A stretch of 64,000 nucleotides of DNA from Erpobdella octoculata (Eukaryota; Annelida; Clitellata; Hirudinida; Erpobdellidae), in NCBI GenBank assembly GCA_963978895.1, contig OZ022241.1:11241356-11305355 (forward strand). The letters run 5' to 3'. Under the pieces are notes generated by a model. That model did not search any database, was not told the DNA's origin, and worked only from the letters and a program-made list of their open reading frames with translations. Of the stretch, positions 26,401 to 35,896 are shown one piece after another; positions within the stretch are counted from its first letter, which is position 1; every line of letters begins with the position of its first letter. The position numbers were made by a program, and so were the translations under genes.

Positions 26401-26880
26401 TATAATACGAGTTTGCATCATTAACTGAAAACATTGAACTCACTAAAGATTCTCCAGTGATTACTTTGAGCAGGTTCAACAGAACTGTCCCATCCTTGAG
26501 ATCTTCAAACAGGTCTGCAACTGCTAGTGGCGGCTTGAGCTGTGCGTTTAAGCAAAACACTACTGAAATATCTAGCTCTCAAACAATATCAACTGAATTA
26601 AAAGGCAAAACTTTACATTAAAAGTCTGGAAAACCCCATTCAGCTATGATACAACTACATTTAAATTTAATAAATACTAGTAGAACTAGAATAAGACAAT
26701 TAGAGTAATGTAATAGTATTAAATCTGATTAAACTGTTGGAGCTAAGACCCATAAGATTGACATAATGCAGCTTTAGCCAAAAATTGTATATAAATTGAA
26801 AATTTTGATAAAATATACTTGAAAGAGAAATGAGTTAATCCATTTGGTAAATGTCTTCTTTTGCACTTCATCTTGTTTGT
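1043..26880 (-). CDS. SYNE: Giant nesprin-like (SYNE family) actin-binding spectrin-rod protein, about 56 exons
   Basis: Nesprins link actin to the nuclear envelope (LINC complex) through two N-terminal CH domains and a long spectrin-repeat rod. Joined by splice sites, the minus-strand exons give about 11.9 kb of coding sequence, roughly 4,000 residues. The N-terminal part has VQKKTFTKWINSFL (CH1 start), DLFEDLKDGTVLLNLL, DVVDGKPCIVLGLIWTLIL, KDFGASWRDGVAFNALIH, GIPRLLDPE and then DVDVEKPDEKSIMTY. The last two match nesprins better than dystonin, plectin or beta-spectrin. The rest is helical and rich in E, K, L and S, with regularly spaced Trp, as in spectrin repeats. Many exons are multiples of three bases. 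The exon holding the start codon, upstream of 26880, was not found, and no KASH domain is visible. An MACF/dystonin relative is less likely because no plakin or GAS2 domain is seen. Confidence 0.85.
1276..8703 (-). CDS. SYNE: Nesprin-like rod, third part (14 exons)
   Basis: Exons: 8530-8703, 8228-8398, 7215-7346, 6975-7089, 4689-5068, 4278-4586, 3882-4199, 3426-3589, 3153-3315, 2462-2649, 2188-2350, 1890-2065, 1619-1775 and 1276-1464. The translations are again Trp-punctuated helices, for example TFFDTWRSLCDKVLEKLHNL, SLEKFQSWFSCIESQLSS, VLLETKWQQVVKSLLN, MLNEVWNKWQDVEHIV and ENVSKQWKKYFVDCENV. The split codon between 1890 and 1775 rebuilds RRLDHRLRISRMF. The last helical exon ends KTLQRKLCEQLYQ before donor gtaggt. 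Regular exon sizes of 160-190 bp suggest one half to one spectrin repeat per one or two exons. Confidence 0.8.
2849..2945 (+). repeat. tRNA-like SINE fragment
   Basis: The segment ggtggtatagcggtaaggc resembles a tRNA A-box region, and it is G+C richer than the surrounding intron. A related start (ggtggtattgcggtaagcg) occurs at about 59083. No good B box or poly-A tail was seen, so this is a weak SINE-head call. Confidence 0.4.
5085..5285. repeat. Tandem repeat of about 42 bp, five diverged copies
   Basis: The word gatattaatattattatatgct recurs with aaaaaattat spacers about every 42 bp, directly beside the 5' end of the exon at 4689-5068 in the nesprin-like gene. It runs into a TA microsatellite on the right. 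Confidence 0.7.
5290..5329. repeat. (TA)n microsatellite
   Basis: About 40 bp of perfect AT dinucleotide. It is intronic in the nesprin-like gene. Confidence 0.95.
5540..6345. repeat. Diverged tandem array with a tttccgggacctcaaatg core
   Basis: At least five units share three landmarks in the same order: a (g)gtgtttcacc-like word, then a gtttccgggac(c/t)tcaaa word, then a gggtggaaa-like word. They occur near 5587-5640, 5720-5755, 5850-5910, 5995-6050 and 6150-6205, with a partial copy near 6300-6345. Longer segments alternate (ggacaactgctact... against ggcttataaactcaaaacc), which suggests a higher-order unit of about 250 bp. It lies in the longest intron of the nesprin-like gene. Confidence 0.7.
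6360..6745. repeat. GC-rich dispersed repeat (gggccgg/aggcc family)
   Basis: A G+C-rich patch contains tagagttctgcacgggcc, gggccggaccgag and gaaacgggccaggccgagtt. The same vocabulary (ggccgagtt, gggccacgaaaattttg, gcaggactcta) occurs at 58772-58906, and a related set at 55550-55740. It is probably a non-autonomous DNA transposon family with tagag(t/c)tctgcac-like ends. No clean target duplication was found for this copy. Confidence 0.5.
7347..8227. other. Nesprin intron with no recognisable content
   Basis: About 880 bp of A+T-rich intron. A 60-codon minus-strand frame at 7848-8030 has no acceptor or donor fitting the rod frame and no coiled-coil character, so I did not call an exon. Confidence 0.5.
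8704..9170. other. A+T-rich nesprin intron
   Basis: Simple A/T-rich sequence with repeated aataaa and cataata words. I see no exon or mobile element. Confidence 0.5.
9171..10055 (-). CDS. SYNE: Large non-helical insert exon in the nesprin-like rod
   Basis: This 885-bp exon stays in frame with its neighbours: it enters in phase 0 after LVK, and the donor gttgtg follows VIEQ. Its 295 codons look unlike the rod. The N-terminal two thirds is rich in Ser, Asn, Thr and Pro (SHDTSDTYCYQFQTVEK, FSPVPSSPESLICDDDDPEA) and probably disordered. The C-terminal third looks folded, with hydrophobic and aromatic residues (SMIGIHISAVFKLLTDQQ, DEFEYFNIVLPMQMVKQI, MVADWTDPVMNNFKMNN). I do not recognise the domain. 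It could be a lineage-specific linker or a ligand-binding insert between rod segments. Confidence 0.65.
10331..14627 (-). CDS. SYNE: Nesprin-like rod, second part (14 exons)
   Basis: Exons: 14465-14627, 14236-14388, 13991-14143, 13507-13830, 12572-12715, 12352-12492, 12078-12233, 11777-11899, 11492-11683, 11276-11407, 11047-11192, 10802-10934, 10468-10725 and 10331-10396. They encode further spectrin-like helices, for example ELSNWMKEIKIHICKLDKEE, EDFDKWISVEEKNVENLKL, SLNETKHWQEKLQADLDL and VSMAWEEFTSSLLVVSTFL. The intron between 12715 and 13507 carries a hAT-type MITE (12777-13248). The reading frame remains open across all junctions I checked. Confidence 0.8.
12777..13248. mobile_element. 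hAT-type MITE, 472 bp, in a nesprin intron
   Basis: The ends are tagcgctgtgcc (left) and, reversed, tagggctgtgcc (right). They are flanked by a perfect 8-bp target duplication ctttaaac at 12769-12776 and 13249-13256. An 8-bp duplication with TAGGG-like ends is the signature of the hAT superfamily. The interior has subterminal ccggta/taccgg words. A minus-strand reading frame (13007-13258) is homologous to one in a second copy at 63339-63753, which lies in the opposite orientation. Confidence 0.85.
14640..14888. other. Unassigned intronic segment
   Basis: Contains a 68-codon minus-strand frame (14655-14861, VWSDRVRQPVSTLYHLLKEL). It does not fit the spectrin rod and is not bounded by good splice sites in frame. 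It may be a decayed transposon piece. Confidence 0.3.
14891..15114. repeat. Long palindrome (foldback element), arms about 95 bp
   Basis: The left arm, 14891-14985, starts aattaaattcatataaata. The right arm, 15016-15114, ends tatttatatgaatttaatt. They are near-perfect reverse complements across the segments containing aaatgctctaaaaaatacac and gtgtactttttagagcattt. About 30 bp of loop (ggcacaattttaggtgcgca...) separates them. Such a structure fits a foldback-type MITE. Confidence 0.75.
15167..15302. repeat. Compound microsatellite (TAA)n-(TTA)n-(TA)n
   Basis: About 72 bp of ATA/TAA units turns into TTA units, so the block is partly self-complementary, and a TA run follows at 15267-15302. The open frames over it on both strands are repeat artefacts. 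Confidence 0.95.
15303..15754. other. Unrecognised segment between microsatellites
   Basis: More complex than its surroundings (ctcgggctaacggaccgtttcgac, read in either direction). It could be the tail of a retroelement, but no protein domain can be supported. Confidence 0.3.
15755..16225. repeat. Dispersed repeat with TA run and G+C-rich tail
   Basis: A TA run is followed by ctttgtttgtttgtttg and a conserved-looking block (ctgctataccaattttaacg, ggcatggaggtatatagctt). A purine-rich stretch (gagcgagaacgggagagcac) follows, ending in gcaactccgctagtt. The aacgaaatttggcatgg motif is typical of dispersed repeats seen in many invertebrate genomes. The class is not resolved. Confidence 0.4.
16498..24292 (-). 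CDS. SYNE: Nesprin-like rod, first part (19 exons)
   Basis: Splice-bounded exons on the minus strand: 23945-24292, 23559-23690, 22940-23113, 22688-22868, 22491-22603, 22284-22420, 21977-22160, 21695-21859, 21169-21603, 20672-21019, 20228-20542, 19840-20160, 18775-19710, 18531-18683, 18252-18424, 17865-18176, 17432-17596, 16799-16930 and 16498-16757. Translations are charged coiled-coil or spectrin-like helices with Trp at intervals (for example SSQLWQEYHSCATKLEE and NVLLNWTSFKEENRKI). The exon at 18775-19710 is 936 bp, the longest of the rod, and corresponds to about three repeats without an intron. Sequence conservation is low, as is usual for nesprin rods, so individual repeat borders are not assigned. 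Confidence 0.8.
23341..23416. repeat. (CT)n microsatellite
   Basis: About 75 bp of nearly perfect CT on the plus strand, within a nesprin intron (23114-23558). On the transcribed strand it reads as (AG)n. The flanks (tacaggtccactctcgttaa, catagacagggcctatat) look like repeat DNA of unknown class. Confidence 0.95.
24293..24806. other. Nesprin intron with short A/T tandem units
   Basis: Loose repetition of agtattatattttattgca from about 24700 to 24796 and of (t)aaagtattttgtcctatta words before it. There are no exons. Confidence 0.5.
24807..25954 (-). CDS. SYNE: Linker and CH2 exons of the nesprin-like protein
   Basis: Exons at 25830-25954 (linker and CH2 start, SEPRMVMLKWAQNTVAK), 25425-25621 (KYGINVKDFGASWRDGVAF ... 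ENLERAFDTAEKHLGIPRLL) and 24807-25033 (DVDVEKPDEKSIMTYISQF, then KYPRKLEDQKLKEF). The codon split across the 25425/25033 junction rebuilds PEDVDV, a hallmark of CH2 in this family. The linker between CH1 and CH2 is short (about 40 residues), unlike the long Ser-rich linker of vertebrate nesprin-1. After CH2 the sequence passes directly into helical rod. Confidence 0.9.
25034..25424. other. A+T-rich intron within the CH2 coding region
   Basis: Contains ttaattaataa palindromic words and no reading frame of interest. It separates the PE|DVDV codon junction of CH2. Confidence 0.6.
26040..26880 (-). CDS. SYNE: CH1 exons of the nesprin-like protein
   Basis: Four exons read 5' to 3' on the minus strand: 26819-26880, 26444-26539, 26216-26308 and 26040-26132, each flanked by GT...AG. 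They encode the first calponin-homology domain: QKKTFTKWINSFL, then LKPPLAVADLFEDLKDGT, then GQMQRIHQINNVGKVLSFL, then VKMVNINASDVVDGKPCIVL and GLIWTLILSFQ. These are the conserved CH1 actin-binding segments in the right order. The first exon begins in mid-codon, so at least one more exon with the start codon must lie upstream. Confidence 0.9.
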
Positions 26881-28259
<1,379 letters not shown>

Positions 28260-28560
28260 AAATTTTGCCTGATAGGGTATGATAGATAACAAGTATAAGA
28301 GAAAATGAATTTTTCAACACAAACTTTTATTTCAAATAACCTCGATTGAGAAATACGAAAAAAATCAAATTAAGTTTTTTTTTATTGAATCATGTGTTGT
28401 CACCCAATATAAAGCTGTGCTGAAAGTTTCAGCTTCCTAGCTAGTCAAAAAGCTGGTTAAATTTAACTTGCAAGATTTGCGTACTGAGAAAGCCACAAAC
28501 ACACACACACACACACAAACAGAGATTGTAACCTAAATAAAAGTTTGCAAAAAAATGATA
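28260..28560. repeat. Dispersed repeat, family also at 52960-53350
   Basis: Shares long blocks with 52960-53350: aagctggttaaatt, ttgcaagatttgcgtac, cacacaaacagagattgtaa, cctaaataaaagtttg, and gctgaaagtttcagcttcct, which is found in inverted form there. It includes a short (CA)n run. Confidence 0.65.
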
Positions 28561-28707
28561 AATTTTGTTAACTTATCCTTTTGGTATACCAAATTGGGGG
28601 TTTTTAGATAAATAGATTGTTGATGAAAAGGTTTGTGTGATTTGTGTTATTGTCAGTTGCGTGTTTTCGATGAAGCTGAGATCGGATTTGGATGTAGACA
28701 ATATAAG

Positions 28708-29034
28708 CAGAGGCGTCAGGAGGGGACAGAGAAGACAGTTGTTCCCGGGCGAAGGGCTGGAGGGGCGCATTTTCAGTGAGCAAAAAGTTTTTTTATTATT
28801 ATTTTGCTGTATCTTGCAATTTCTATGTCTCCAACTACCCAACCCTCGGTCATCAAGTTTTTGGAAGGAAAAATAAAAAAAGGGTTTTGAAAGAATCTTT
28901 GAAAAGTGGCTCAGACAACCCCCTCCCTCACGCCGGTCATCAGGTTTATTGGGAAGCAAGATGCAAAAGAGGTTATGTAGGGGCACAGATTTTGTGTTTG
29001 TCCCCGGGCGAAGAAGACCCTAGCTACGCCTCTG
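28708..29034. mobile_element. hAT-type MITE, 327 bp
   Basis: The ends are cagaggcgt (left) and acgcctctg (right), flanked by a perfect 8-bp duplication aatataag (28700-28707 and 29035-29042). The interior has ttcccgggcgaag and gtccccgggcgaagaag in direct orientation. There is no transposase. It lies between the nesprin-like and SAP30 genes. Confidence 0.85.
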
Positions 29035-29358
29035 AATATAAGTACACATTTTACTAACAAATCAGTGAAATGGCAGAAAGTTTTTGCTAATTTCAAAGAG
29101 CCAAAAAAATGATGACGACCACTCATTAGTAAGTTTGTGCGAGACGCGATTCGTTTGGAGAAATGATGTTATTATTGTTTTTCAGAAGCAGTTCAGTGGC
29201 CTTTACAGGATTAATAAAAATAAGGGGGTCGCACACAGGAAGGACAGAAAGTTGTATTTTCAAATTCAGATTTATAGATTTTACGTATACTTTTGGCCAA
29301 AATTTATTTATTTTAAAAATAAGTTTTTAGCAGACTAGTATAGTTAGTTAAGTTGGTT

Positions 29359-29617
29359 CAGTGATGGGTAAGTATCTCAAATACAAAATATAAATACTGC
29401 ACTAAATACTATTAATTGAATGTTTTCCAGATACAAAATACATTAAATTATTTTGCTGCAGAAATACTAAAATACTTTTTGTAACACTTGAAACTTAAAC
29501 ATCATCAACATGCATTACGAGTGCGTTTTAGCAAAAACAAGTTAACAAATGAAAATACAAAAAAACTTTTGAATACGTATTTCAAATACAATGTATTTGA
29601 AATACTACCCAACACTG
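29359..29617. mobile_element. hAT-type MITE of the cagtgttgggtaagtattt family, copy 1
   Basis: Starts cagtgatgggtaagtat and ends with the reverse complement (gaaatactacccaacactg). The flanks agttggtt and agttggct match at 7 of 8 positions. The interior has repeated aaatacaaaata and actttttgtaacacttg words shared with copy 2 at 34182-34423. Confidence 0.8.
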
Positions 29618-29869
29618 AGTTGGCTGACCTTCATTGTAGTGAAGTGGTGTAAGTACAATAAATGATATACTATAATAAAGGACGAACATGTCCATTATAA
29701 AAAATGTAATTGTGGTAATACTGCAAAACATAATCGTATCTAATGTACCTACTACTGATGATTTAAAAAATGTTACTACAAAATATCAGTGAGTTTGAAT
29801 CAATACAGACCCAGAAAACAAAACAAAACAAGATGAAGGGAGGCTATGACAACTGGTCATAAGGCAAAT

Positions 29870-30119
29870 CACTAGGCCAAGTCGTTTGGACTATGCCTGT
29901 AAGATGGGGTTTTTACGAGAAAAGAGGTTCCAGACCCCAAGGACCCTCCTCCTGTATTTGCCCCTACCGTTTGTTTTTATATATTCAACATTCAGTCGCA
30001 CTACGGGGGATAGCAGTTTATGAAATGTTTGAATATTTTGAAAGGTACTACCCTCCCCCCGGTCATCAACTTTTAAAATTCCTTACATTACTTTACTTCA
30101 CTGCCGGTCTTGTTTGCTT
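29870..30119. other. Intergenic, probable transposon ends
   Basis: Contains gaggttccagaccccaagg and ctcctgtatttgcccctac, which resemble the end of a hAT-like repeat. The start of a related sequence, caggggcggatacaag, is at about 34524. Not resolved further. Confidence 0.3.
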
Positions 30120-30321
30120 CAGAGAGAGCCGTGGAATGGATTGGGATGGGTTGGGTCCAGTTTTTTTGACACATGCATGGGTTGTGTTGAGTTGAAAAAC
30201 AATTGAAAAAAATTAATTAACAAAGAGTTTTAACTGTATACTGGGCTGGGTAAGAAAAGTTAACTTTTCAGGTGGATCGGGTTGGGTTGAGTTGCCAAAA
30301 ATGAACACCTGTCTACCTCTG
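30120..30321. repeat. GGGTTG-rich dispersed repeat, copy 1
   Basis: Starts cagagagagcc, contains tgggttgggtcc and gggttgggttgagttgcc, and ends gtctacctctg, so the ends are roughly inverted (cagag.../...ctctg). It is paralogous to 34760-34929. Target duplications are not clean. Confidence 0.55.
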
Positions 30322-30342
30322 ACTTGTTTGTTTGCTTGCTTG

Positions 30343-30445
30343 AGTGTTGGCAAACCTTGAAAGTAAAAATTAACTAACTTCTCGTCATCCAATCAAGCTG
30401 AAATTTGAAATATAAGCTCCGGTTCTCGTGATAATGCATTCTATT
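30343..30445. repeat. Dispersed repeat, inverted relative to the copy at 46764-46865
   Basis: Words such as ggcaaaccttgaaagt, cgtcatccaatcaagctgaa and gataatgcattctat recur as reverse complements at 46764-46865. The class is unknown. Confidence 0.6.
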
Positions 30446-31885
30446 AAAGTTTAAAAAAATGTAATTAAAAAGAATAATTATCTATGTTTTCAAACAAAAA
30501 CAAATCAAACAAAGATAGATGTTTGCATAGATAAATGAAAAACCGGCAAACCCCGAAATAAAAGGGAATTGTGAAAAAAACGTCGTTTTTACGGCTACGT
30601 TATATTACTTATTTCTATAATATATTTTATTTTTTACTTTATATTAGGTTTATTACAATTTATGATTGCTCCTTCTCTGATCTGTAAAACTGTTTGCACA
30701 AAATGCGCATTTGTCTTGCCTTGGTTTTGAACAGAAACATAGATTCTATCATCTACCTACCTGTTTTTGCTCTTAAAATATTTTTGTTGAAAAATTATTT
30801 TTGATAATTACAACAACTTGAAATGAAGGTGACCTTATCATGTTTTCTTCAAAAGGAACATATTTGTACGACAATTATATGCTACCTAGGTACATATGTA
30901 TTGAACATCATTGCTTTTTTCATAAAAATTAAAGTTTCACGTTTAATCTGTGCATCATTGCCTGAAACTTGATGTAATCAATAACTTACCTTGAAATTGC
31001 TTGATAAAAAACCAACAATTTGAGCGCTTTTTAATAATCAAATTTGACTTATTTTATCAAAAAAGTTAGAATTATACTTCGTTGATTATTCAGCTCTAAT
31101 AAAATGTTTTGAGCTCTCAGTAATAATAAACGTTTGTCTCGGTCGTCTCGTGACTCGTTCTCGCTTCTCTGCATCAGCAGCTCTGCTTATTTGCGCAGTA
31201 GATGTGGTCAAAGAAAATTTGATTGTGCTTGTTGCTGGACGATGTCCGTTCTAAGCTACGATCCTTTATTATTCCTGGTTGAAGTCGTCAATGGCTTGAA
31301 GGATTTACTGGTACACGGCTTCACAATTGAACAGTTTTATCGAGATAAATAACGTTATTAAATGTTCCTTAAATGTTCCAAAAACACCATTCAAATTTTC
31401 GTAAATAAAATTCTACGAGGGGTTAAAAAAATTTATTTGGTAATTTCTTAAAATAGAATTTTTTATTTTTTCTAGAATTTATAATAAAACAGTTTACCAT
31501 GATCAAAAGATTATAATATTTCTCGTTGTCAATGTTTACTTAATTAATGTTTTGGTTTAATAAAAATATGAACTTTAATTTGTATCGGAATAATATTGGG
31601 TAATTTAACTTTTATGAAACTAAGAGCTATGTTCATTCATATTTTATTCGACCATCACTGTTATTTTCACTTTTTCTTTTCTCATGAATAACGACTTTTG
31701 ATTGGATAATATAAGGTTTCAGTCTCTAGCTGGTCCATTATTGTTTTGGTGCGCTTTGACTTTTTTTTATAATTAAACTAAACTCTTGTCATATCGCTGA
31801 CGAGATTGCTGGCTGTAGTATCCTCAACTGCATCTTAAGTCTAATTTTCTTGCTAGATTTGTGGTTTGTGTGCGGTTATATAGAA
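30446..31885. other. Upstream flank of SAP30
   Basis: Mostly A+T-rich. A 72-codon plus-strand frame at 31134-31352 (DCACCWTMSVLSYDPLLFLV) has higher complexity but no recognisable family and no splice link to SAP30. It might be a decayed element or a 5' untranslated exon. No promoter motif can be supported. Confidence 0.35.
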
Positions 31886-33077
31886 ATGCTTTCATTAAAT
31901 TCTGACGACGAGGAAGGCCAACGTAGAAAAAGTAACCTTTTGTGCTGTATTTTGGATTCCGGCATTAGATGTGGCAGAGCCGCAGGGAACGCATGCTACA
32001 ACAAAAGGATTCAAAAAACGATTCAACAACGACGTCTCAAGCTTGTCGCCGATCCCGGGGTCTGTGTGGTTTGTTTGTACTTACTAGTTTGTAAAAATCG
32101 GTTTCCAGTTTACGAGTTGATGGTTGATGTCTGTTGCTATATTTAATGTGAATTTTGGTTATGCAGGCTGGTCATTTGTATATATGTGAGCTCCACAAAA
32201 ACGCCATTCAAAATGTCCGAAATGAACAGAAAGTTAGGGACAGCAAAGAAGATTTCGGTATTTGCAGTGACAAAATGAATAGCCATTCTGAGGTGAGCAT
32301 CTATCTGGATTGATTATTAATTCATTTCAGTGGCAATAGATTAACGTGTGTCACTCAGTCTGAATCAGACCTCGAATAAATTAATAAAAGGTGATACTAT
32401 TTGCATGATCTTATTTTTCTAATCGTGTGATGGTCAGTCAGCAGTAATCAACTTTTAATACTTCCCCTAACCCCACCCCCTTTGGGGATACGGGTGTATA
32501 TGCAAATTAGTTACTGCAAAGTATCCTATCATAGTTTTATTGAAATATTAAAGATAATATATTTTATAGTATTGTGTGAATAGCAACTCTGATAAGTAAA
32601 AAACTATCAAGATTTATTAGATTTGTTACAGAACTGAAATAGTTTAGAACCAGGATCAAGATGTATATCAACTATAACATAACAGTCTAACTGAAATTAA
32701 TGGATTAAACATTCTGCCTTGATGAAGTTTATGCATTTTAATTTACTTGTTTTGTTACCATGCAGATAAATTTTCCTGCCCTCTCTTTAGGACTTTTACG
32801 TAGATATAAGCAACATTTCAAGCTCATTACTAAGCCTGGTATATCTAAAGTTCAGTTGTCAGAGGTGGGATTTTTAATCAAATCTTATTTCGTTTTTAAT
32901 ACAACAAGTATAAAATAAATTATAATTCTTGTCTCATTGTTACAGGTTGTGGCAAGGCATTTTAGCAAATTAGTTGTTGATCAAAAAGAAGTGTTGACTT
33001 ATTTTTTGTATACCTGTAAAACAAATCGATCAACTGGTCAGGTACCTACCAATGGAATGAGTGATGATTTTAGTTGA
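31886..33077 (+). CDS. SAP30: SAP30 / SAP30L, Sin3-associated protein
   Basis: SAP30 proteins are small subunits of the Sin3-HDAC corepressor and contact DNA, phosphoinositides and Sin3 in the nucleus. Exons: 31886-32059, 32167-32292, 32766-32864 and 32946-33077 (TGA at 33075-33077), all GT-AG, giving about 176 residues; vertebrate SAP30L has about 183. An acidic start (MLSLNSDDEEGQRRK) is followed by the atypical C3H zinc finger: LLCCILDSGIRCGRAAGNAC ... LYICELHKNAIQNVRNEQK, with ligands near Cys20/21, Cys29, Cys65 and His68. The C-terminal Sin3-binding helices read LRRYKQHFKLITKPGISKVQ and VVARHFSKLVVDQKEVLTYF. An in-frame ATG at 31850 would add 12 residues; 31886 is preferred because the acidic start fits the family. 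It looks intact, and there is no operon-like partner. Confidence 0.93.
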
Positions 33078-33787
33078 CTTTCCTTGTTCCGGTTTATGAC
33101 TGTTTCAATATATCTACAGATACCACCAAAGTTTATATTGCTATTAAGTTAAATTTTGTTAGAGAATTTATTATTTTTTTGTCTAAGCATTCGTGAATGT
33201 CATTTTATTTGATTTTCTTGGATGTGTTTTGTTTTTATAAAAGACAATTCTGCACATTGTTTCTTTGTCTGTATTTTGTAATACAAAATCTTATAGTTTT
33301 TATTTCAACCACTTGTACCACGAGTGAATATAACCAATTGAATAATATTTGCTATGTTGTTCAATGGCTGTGTTGTAATGTTCATACTCTTTGTCTTTTA
33401 GTGTGTTAATGAAAATCAGGTTCAATTAAACCTTTTATTTAAGGCTAGTTACAATTTTAAAGAGCAAGAATTTGACGATCTGTGTTTCTGTATGTTTGTT
33501 AGCTGTGCACATCAGCATAAAACTGGCCAAATGATTTGCTCTACCAATGTTTTCTTCACATTTTGAAACAATCATGAAAGTATATCCAATCAATTAGCAT
33601 TAATAGAAATGTTGGAATTAACTATCTAACAATTTTATGTTGCATCACAATGAAATCTTTAAGTAACTCTCTCGGCTTCAAAAACAGCAGAAGGTTGGAG
33701 ATATCAACTAATGTGGTTCATAATTAGATTTTGGAGGGTGAACCAAGGAAGGTATTAAACAAACAGAGAAAAAGTTAAAGTTGAATG
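33078..33787. other. SAP30 downstream region
   Basis: A+T-rich probable 3' UTR and intergenic sequence. The 70-codon frame at 33197-33409 is Phe/Cys/Leu-rich and has no coding support. Confidence 0.5.
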
Positions 33788-34077
33788 CTTCCCAATACCA
33801 CTTGCTAGCCCAATAACTTTAACAATTCCCTTGCCCATAATTTTGGGAGGTTTTGAGCCCGTAACCCCCTTAAACACGGCTCTGGCCATGGCTCCTTGAT
33901 TTTGAAGTGGGCCTTCTTGACGTTGAAGTTGAATTTCTGAAGTAGATTATGTGAGCCTCTTAGACATTAAGGTGGGCCATACAGAGACGGGGATTGCCCG
34001 ATTTTTATGATGGGCAATAGAGAGAATTGTTAAAGTTATTGGGCTAGCAAGACTATGATATTCGTGATATTGGGAAA
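33788..34077. mobile_element. MITE-like inverted-repeat element, 290 bp
   Basis: The left arm contains cttgctagcccaataacttt and aacaattcccttgcccat. The right arm carries the reverse complements tgggcaatagagagaattgt and taaagttattgggctagcaag. The outer ends are cttcccaata and tattgggaaa. The centre is G+C-rich. The family is unknown, and no clear target duplication was seen. Confidence 0.65.
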
Positions 34078-34181
34078 CATGTATCTAAATCACCCAGTGT
34101 GGAACTTTTTGAAACAATGTTATAATAATGAAAATAGTAACTTCTACCTTGGATTTCATATTTTTGATGCCAAGACATAAA

Positions 34182-34423
34182 CAGTATTGGGTAAGTATTT
34201 CAAATACAAATATTGCTGTAAATACCTATATTTGAATGTTTTCAAAACACATAAAGTATTTTGATGAAAAAATACTAAAATACTTTTTGTAACATTTGAT
34301 ACTGATGCAACATCAACACTCACCACGTGTACGTTTTATCAAAAAAGTTAAAAAATGAAAATACAAAAATACTTTTAAAACGTATTTCAAATAAAATGTA
34401 TTTGAAATCCTTACCCAACAGTG
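34182..34423. mobile_element. hAT-type MITE of the cagtgttgggtaagtattt family, copy 2
   Basis: Starts cagtattgggtaagtattt and ends with the inverted end ccttacccaacagtg. The flanks gacataaa and gacataca match at 7 of 8. It is about 75-80% similar by eye to the copy at 29359-29617 and lies in the same orientation. Confidence 0.8.
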
Positions 34424-34759
34424 GACATACAAAATATTGACGGTTCCTAGAAGATTCCTCCGTCTTCTACATAGAAATAATTAAGCAAGCATAAACGGCA
34501 AAGTTAATATATAAAATTTACAGGGGCGGATACAAGATTAGCAAAAGGAGAGGTTCCAAAACTAAGTGGTTAGAATTTTTTTTTTATTATTGTGTCGGAT
34601 TAATAGGTTTTGACATATATTTCTGGTCGCTAAGTTTAACTTTTAGTCATTAGAATATCTGTAAAAAATAGTATAGTAAGTTAAATTTATTGAACTTTTT
34701 TGTAGTCGAGTTTTATATAACGCATAGAACACCATCACAAAGACATAATCAGATTCACC

Positions 34760-34929
34760 CAGAGGGGGACATGGGTTGGGTACATCTTTTTAAACATGCG
34801 TGAATGGGTTGGGTTGAAATAAAACTTCATTTGTTTAACTTTGCGATTAAAATTTTAACTTTGGGCTGGGTTAGAAAATTCAACTCTTCAGGTGAGTTGG
34901 GTTGCCAAAATGGACCATGTCCATCTCTG
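34760..34929. repeat. GGGTTG-rich dispersed repeat, copy 2
   Basis: Starts cagagggggacatgggttgg and ends gaccatgtccatctctg, so the ends are inverted. The flanks gattcacc and gatttgac are similar (6 of 8). It is the paralogue of 30120-30321. A hAT-like MITE is likely. Confidence 0.55.
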
Positions 34930-35236
34930 GATTTGACAGAAACACTTAAGTGTAAACCCACAAACTATGACGGTTGAGTAGGTAATACTACAGAACATAA
35001 ATCTAATATGATACTACTATTTGATTCTAGAAATTTCACAGCAGAATATCAGTAAACTTAAGATCTGTATTCATTCATTCTGTACAATTTTAACAGTTGA
35101 GTCAAGAACACGTAAAACAGATTAATTTTGTCTAAGACCTAGATTTACTCTACGTTAGGTGATTTCTAATTATTTTAAAGCAATAAACAAACTAAAAAAT
35201 ATAAGATAATAGAGCATTATGACAACTGTGACTTAG

Positions 35237-35428
35237 TAGGCGCCGTAGCACAGTGGTGAAAGCAGTTATGCTATCATCCTGCCGTCGTGGGTTCAAATCT
35301 CAGTCACGACGAGGCGTAATTCCGTTGAGCAAGGAATTCACTCATATTGCTCAGGCCAACTCAGCCTTTCATCCTTCACTGGTCGATGAATGAGTACCAG
35401 TTTCACGACTGGGATGTAATAGGGTTCG
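35237..35428 (+). repeat. tRNA-derived SINE, left part
   Basis: The head ggcgccgtagcacagtggtg resembles a tRNA A box, and gtgggttcaaatctcag is a good B box (ggttcaaatc), about 35 bp apart. The body (gttgagcaaggaattcactc ... catccttcactggtcgatga) runs up to agggttcg, where a hAT element has inserted. The SINE resumes at 38852. Confidence 0.7.
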
Positions 35429-35896
35429 CAGGCCCGTAGCTAGCGGGGGGGCTGGGGGGGGGCTGCAGCCCCCCCACTAAAAATATAAGCCCCCCACTAA
35501 ATTTTTGGCAGGTTTTTTCACCTTATTTACACTTAAGCCACCCAAGTGATGATGAAGTTATGATCCGTAATTTAAATTTAAATATAAATGTATTAAATAA
35601 AATTAAATAAAAATAAATAAATAAAGGTAAATTTAAATATAAAATTAATAATAATAATTTGCATGCCTGTAGAATGAACCATTGCTACAACCCATACCAA
35701 AAAAGAGCAAAAGTACAGAGTAGCACGTTATGTGATTCTGTATTTGTGTCTACTCTTGGACAGAGTGATGAACAATAGTGTTCACCAGAGTGGAATCAGC
35801 TTTGTGCTGTTTATTTTAGCATGTTGGATGGTATATTAGGAGAGTTGATGGAGAGCTTTGTTGATAGTTATTTAAGTTATTCTAAAGGTTTGATTT

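Noticed and set aside
31134..31352. 72-codon frame as an upstream exon of SAP30
   Set aside because: It has its own stop and no donor that would join it to the SAP30 start, and SAP30 already has a family-typical N-terminus.
35237..35310. A genuine tRNA gene
   Set aside because: A- and B-box-like words are present, but no cloverleaf with paired acceptor and anticodon stems can be drawn, and the sequence runs on into a SINE body.
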